From NCBI GenBank assembly GCA_018398765.1, contig JAHBMJ010000983.1:2899-37597 (forward strand): a DNA stretch of 34,699 bases. The letters run 5' to 3'. A program made the translations under genes and the position numbers. Below the pieces are notes generated by a model that made no database searches, was not told the origin of the DNA, and was given only the letters and a program-made list of their open reading frames with translations. Positions 32,239 through 34,699 of this stretch are shown here, in pieces. Source of the DNA: Chromera velia (Eukaryota > Sar > Chromeraceae). The first letter of the stretch is position 1. Every line of letters starts with the position of its first letter.

Positions 32239-32820
32239 CGGGGTTGGCAGTTGAAGGAGGAGAAGGGGGGAGGAAGAAAGAGAGAGGTCGGGAGCCGGCC
32301 TCCCCCCAGAAGAAGGCTCTCAAAGGAAGACGAGCAAGAAACGTTGATTGAGGAAGAAAAGAGATCGATAGAAGAGCTCGGAAAGAGAATAGAAAGGGTA
32401 ATGGAAGCAAAGGAAATGTTGAAGAGAAGGGTGAAGTTATTAGAGGCAGAGATGACCGAGTGGACAGTGAGAGACACGATAGAGAGGGTAGAAAAGATGG
32501 GGCTCGGGGAAGAACTGAAAAAAATCGACAGACGGAGGGCAAAGAGAGAGCATGCCAGGAAGGCTCCATCTGAGTCTAACATTTTGAGAAGGAACAAGTT
32601 TTGGGTGCTGAGTGAGGAAGGGGAAGAGATGGAAGGAGGCACGCCGAATCATGAGACCACCTGTGGAGCCCCCAACGAGTTGCACACTCTTTCAAAAAAA
32701 TTGTGTAGAAATTTTCACTTTTCCGCTCCGAATAGTCGAGACTCTTTTTCCTCTGCAAATTGGCTCGGCCGGCCTAAACGCAGGGAGGAGAAGCTCACTG
32801 GAGACCCCGAGCTGATGTAA
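32239..32820 (+). CDS. Continuation of the LINE ORF1 frame, coiled-coil protein
   Basis: Directly after the TGA at 32236-32238 the same frame remains open to TAA at 32818-32820; the first ATG-type start after the stop is near 32251. The translation has a long charged helix (for example IEELGKRIERVMEAKEML) followed by a polar tail. Being in the same frame suggests that ORF1 was once about 525 residues and is split by one stop in this copy. Alternatively the two parts are separate short ORFs. No zinc knuckle was seen. Confidence 0.5.
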   Translation, partial: RGWQLKEEKGGGRKREVGSRPPPRRRLSKEDEQETLIEEEKRSIEELGKRIERVMEAKEMLKRRVKLLEAEMTEWTVRDTIERVEKMGLGEELKKIDRRRAKREHARKAPSESNILRRNKFWVLSEEGEEMEGGTPNHETTCGAPNELHTLSKKLCRNFHFSAPNSRDSFSSANWLGRPKRREEKLTGDPELM

Positions 32821-32832
32821 GGGGGGGGGAGT

Positions 32833-32858
32833 GGGACTGCTTCGCGAGGGGCAGTCCC
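32833..32858 (+). other. Perfect 8-bp stem-loop between LINE ORFs
   Basis: The arms are gggactgc (32833-32840) and gcagtccc (32851-32858), with a 10-base loop (ttcgcgaggg). It begins 13 bases after the TAA that ends the ORF1 frame and follows a run of nine G. It could be an RNA structure for translation of the downstream ORF or for RNA binding, or simply chance. Confidence 0.45.
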
Positions 32859-32964
32859 TATACAGGTGTGTTGATTAGTCGAGCCTCGGCCACGTTCCTC
32901 ACTACCCTCCAACTCTCTTTCACACTCACTGAAAAAAGATGTAGACCAGTGTGCTCCCCCCCCC

Positions 32965-33627
32965 TTGTGCCCTCCTTTGCGTGCAGAGCGATGTGAAGGC
33001 GAGTGCACAGAGAAGGACGGGGCAACTCCGAACAGAGAAAGGACAAATCCACCCGCAGGGGAGATGGAGAGAAACCAAGTGAGAAAAGGTGGAGGATTTT
33101 TGTTGGGAAGAAGGACAGGAGGGAAGGAGAGTCCAGGGGAGGACAAAGAAGAAAAAAGCGATTTCGTTCCCTTTCAGTTAGACCCCTGGGATGTAGATTG
33201 TGGCCCTGCCAGAGAAAAAGAACCAGAAAACACCCTCGAGCATCCCAGATGTTTCTGCAGCATACATCTATTCTCGATCAACATACCCGAGCAAGACGGA
33301 TCCCGGTTTGGCTTCTCTTTCTCCTCAGAAATCGAAGGCTCGTCAGAGAAGGAGAATAGTTTAATTCACAAAGACGAACAAATACGTGCTAACATGTGTT
33401 TATGTGTATGTTCTTCTCTTTCCTGTTCCGTTCGAGCTTCTTTGCCTCGTTGTCCCCCATTAGGTCCGTCTTCTTACAGCTCCACTACTTCTTCTGCGTC
33501 TTCCTCTTGTTTTTCTTTTTCCTCTGAGTCTCTTGGTTTTTGTTCCTCTTTCCCTGGCACTGGCGGGGGAAAGAAAGAGGGCGGGAAAGAACAGGGAGGG
33601 AGGGGTGGGAAGAGGCCAGACCACTGA
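32965..33627 (+). CDS. Inter-ORF open frame of the LINE, unknown product
   Basis: A 220-codon frame lies between the hairpin and the TTC tract. The first half is hydrophilic and includes SDFVPFQLDPWDVDCGP, which looks protein-like. The second half is Ser- and Cys-rich and follows the base composition of the approaching pyrimidine tract. It may be an N-terminal extension of ORF2 in another frame, or non-coding. No domain is recognised. Confidence 0.3.
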   Translation: MCPPLRAERCEGECTEKDGATPNRERTNPPAGEMERNQVRKGGGFLLGRRTGGKESPGEDKEEKSDFVPFQLDPWDVDCGPAREKEPENTLEHPRCFCSIHLFSINIPEQDGSRFGFSFSSEIEGSSEKENSLIHKDEQIRANMCLCVCSSLSCSVRASLPRCPPLGPSSYSSTTSSASSSCFSFSSESLGFCSSFPGTGGGKKEGGKEQGGRGGKRPDH

Positions 33628-33628
33628 G

Positions 33629-33872
33629 AGATTTCTTCTTCTTCTTCTTCTTCTTCTTCTTTTTCTTCCTCCTCCTCCTCTTCTTCTCCTCCTCCCATTC
33701 CCTCTTCTTCTTTTTCTTCTTCTTCTTCTTTTTCTTCTTCTTCTTCTTTTTCTTTTTCTTCTTCTTCTTCTTTTTTTCTTCTTCTTCTTCTTCTTCTTCT
33801 TCTTCTTCTTCTTCTTCTGCTTCTTCTTCTTCTTCTTCTTCTGCTTCTGCTTCTGCTTCTTCTTCTTCTTCG
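33629..33872. repeat. TTC/CTC/TTTC-rich microsatellite inside the LINE
   Basis: About 240 bases of almost uninterrupted pyrimidine on the plus strand, mostly TTC with CTC, TTTC and a few TGC units. It directly precedes the endonuclease coding sequence and shares its frame, giving Phe, Leu and Ser runs. Long Lys/Glu/Arg frames on the minus strand are by-products. Confidence 0.95.
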
Positions 33873-33884
33873 CAAAGCCCACTT

Positions 33885-34699
33885 TTCGCAGAAGAAACGA
33901 AAGGAGCCGACATCCTTTTTATGAATGAAACTAGAACAGAGAGGACAGTGTGCAGTATGAATGGAGGAAGACTGTAAGGAACGAATTTCCCGTTAGTAAG
34001 AGAGGGAAGAGAAGTGACGACGACAGGGGGGGTGATAGTATTGATGAGTAGAAAGGCAAGAGAGCTGGGCTTTATGACAGAAAGAGCAACGGAGATAGCG
34101 GTATTTACAGAAGCACCAGGCTTCCCGCTCTTCGTTGGCTTGTATGACCCCCATGAAGAGTCGAACTACGCAGATGAGACATACCTTAATAACTTGGCAG
34201 AGAGAATCGAAGAGAAAAGAGCAGAGAGAGAAAGAAAAGGAGAGAGCAGATTCTCAGAGGTCTGCGTGATGGGGGACTTCAACGCCCACACTGGAAAGAA
34301 AACTCCTCTGATAGTCTGGACAGGGAAGGGAGGGGGAGAAGGGGAAGAGTGAGCACAAACAAGCGGGAGAGAGGAAGTTTTCAGACCGGAGAGGGAGTTT
34401 GAAGACGAGACGGAGAACATGAAGGGAAGGGCTCTTATTCATTTTTGTGAGATGGTGGGCATTGTTCCTTTGAATGGACTAAGGCGGTGTGCGGTCGAAG
34501 AGGGAGGGGAGAAGGTAGCTTTCAACTTCGATGGATCGTTTACCTTCGACAGGGGGGGAGACAGAGGGAGGTCCCTGATCGATTATGCATGCATGTCTCC
34601 TGTGTCTCTGCCATCTGTTCTTCTTTTTTCTGTATTTTGTGTATGCTCAGCTCGGTCAGACCATTCAGCTCTTAGATTAGTCCTGAGGGAGGGAGAAAG
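33885..34699 (+). CDS. LINE ORF2 endonuclease domain (partial, open at window end)
   Basis: One reading frame carries the exonuclease-endonuclease-phosphatase fold landmarks in order. These are GADILFMNETRTE (region of the catalytic Glu), GGVIVLMSRKA, CVMGDFNAHTG (Asp/Asn pair), RSLIDYACMS, and ARSDHSALRLV (catalytic Asp-His) just before the window ends. In LINEs this enzyme nicks target DNA to prime reverse transcription. The frame has two stops, TAA at 33975-33977 and TGA at 34350-34352; otherwise it is open to 34699. The expected N-terminal WNxNG-type strand is not found. Its place is taken by the TTC tract. This copy therefore looks inactive, but it is close to its active ancestor in sequence. 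Confidence 0.82.

Larger units (their letters stand above)
31073..34699 (+). mobile_element. APE-type LINE (non-LTR retrotransposon), partial
   Basis: The region has a 5' leader, an ORF1-like protein with coiled-coil and probable nucleic-acid-binding parts, an inter-ORF segment with a hairpin, and an apurinic/apyrimidinic-type endonuclease that starts ORF2. The reverse transcriptase expected next lies beyond the window. Endonuclease motifs GDFNAHTG, SLIDYACMS and ARSDHSAL place it among APE-clade LINEs (the clade that includes L1, CR1 and Jockey); I cannot assign a finer clade. The left boundary is taken where the inverted R fragment ends and is approximate. Coding frames carry a few stops, so this copy is probably inactive. 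Confidence 0.8.

Noticed and set aside
31808-32642. Minus-strand frames of 209 and 253 codons opposite the LINE ORF1
   Set aside because: They lie antisense to a frame with coiled-coil and RRM-like features, and they have Ser/Pro/Leu bias expected from a purine-rich sense strand.
33460-33913. Long minus-strand frames of Lys, Arg and Glu
   Set aside because: They are translations of the reverse complement of the TTC microsatellite in three frames.
1-34699. CRISPR arrays, bacterial operons, rRNA or tRNA genes
   Set aside because: No regularly spaced direct repeats with unique spacers, no ribosome-binding-site-led gene clusters and no conserved RNA gene motifs were found. The window is eukaryotic.

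Overview
The window is eukaryotic nuclear DNA. The evidence is GT-AG introns with pyrimidine-rich 3' ends, one multi-exon gene, long gene-free tracts full of microsatellites, a Ty1/copia retroelement and an APE-type LINE. The one clear host gene is a triple CCCH zinc-finger protein whose finger spacing and linkers resemble RNA-binding proteins of alveolates (apicomplexans and their algal relatives). Together with the intron style and repeat load, a chromerid alga or another alveolate is my best guess; this is inference, since no rRNA or organellar marker is present.

Layout. 1-1143: AT-rich then GC-rich upstream region without a supported gene. 1144-7344 (+): CCCH gene, six inferred exons, about 1515 residues, three zinc fingers near the N-terminus followed by a roughly 1370-residue low-complexity tail rich in Gln, Gly, Pro and Ser. 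Every exon junction inferred by eye keeps the frame. 7345-17400: about 10 kb of alternating pyrimidine-rich and purine-rich DNA with microsatellites, a 308-bp tandem duplication and a 52-bp tandem duplication, and no gene I can defend. 17400-20870: AT-rich spacer with one minus-strand ORF of unknown nature. 20870-21857: GAAA/GGAA-rich satellite-like DNA merging into a dispersed repeat that I call R.

21858-28426: a decayed Ty1/copia element (gag, protease, integrase, reverse transcriptase, RNase H, in that order) flanked by the 5-bp duplication AATGT. It has an unusual three-LTR arrangement: after the right LTR there is a second copy of the left flank and then another LTR. The LTR copies differ almost only by transitions, many in a CpA context. 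28427-30974: right flank with another piece of R, microsatellites and weak ORFs. 30975-31072: an inverted piece of R still carrying the first bases of the LTR. From about 31073 to the window end: an APE-type LINE with an ORF1-like coiled-coil protein, a perfect hairpin between the ORFs, a 240-bp TTC-rich tract, and an endonuclease domain whose reverse transcriptase would lie beyond the window.

The genes do not form a pathway. One host post-transcriptional regulator sits beside a repeat-rich region. The parts most worth a second look are the three-LTR structure, the CpA-biased transitions, and the architecture of the CCCH protein.
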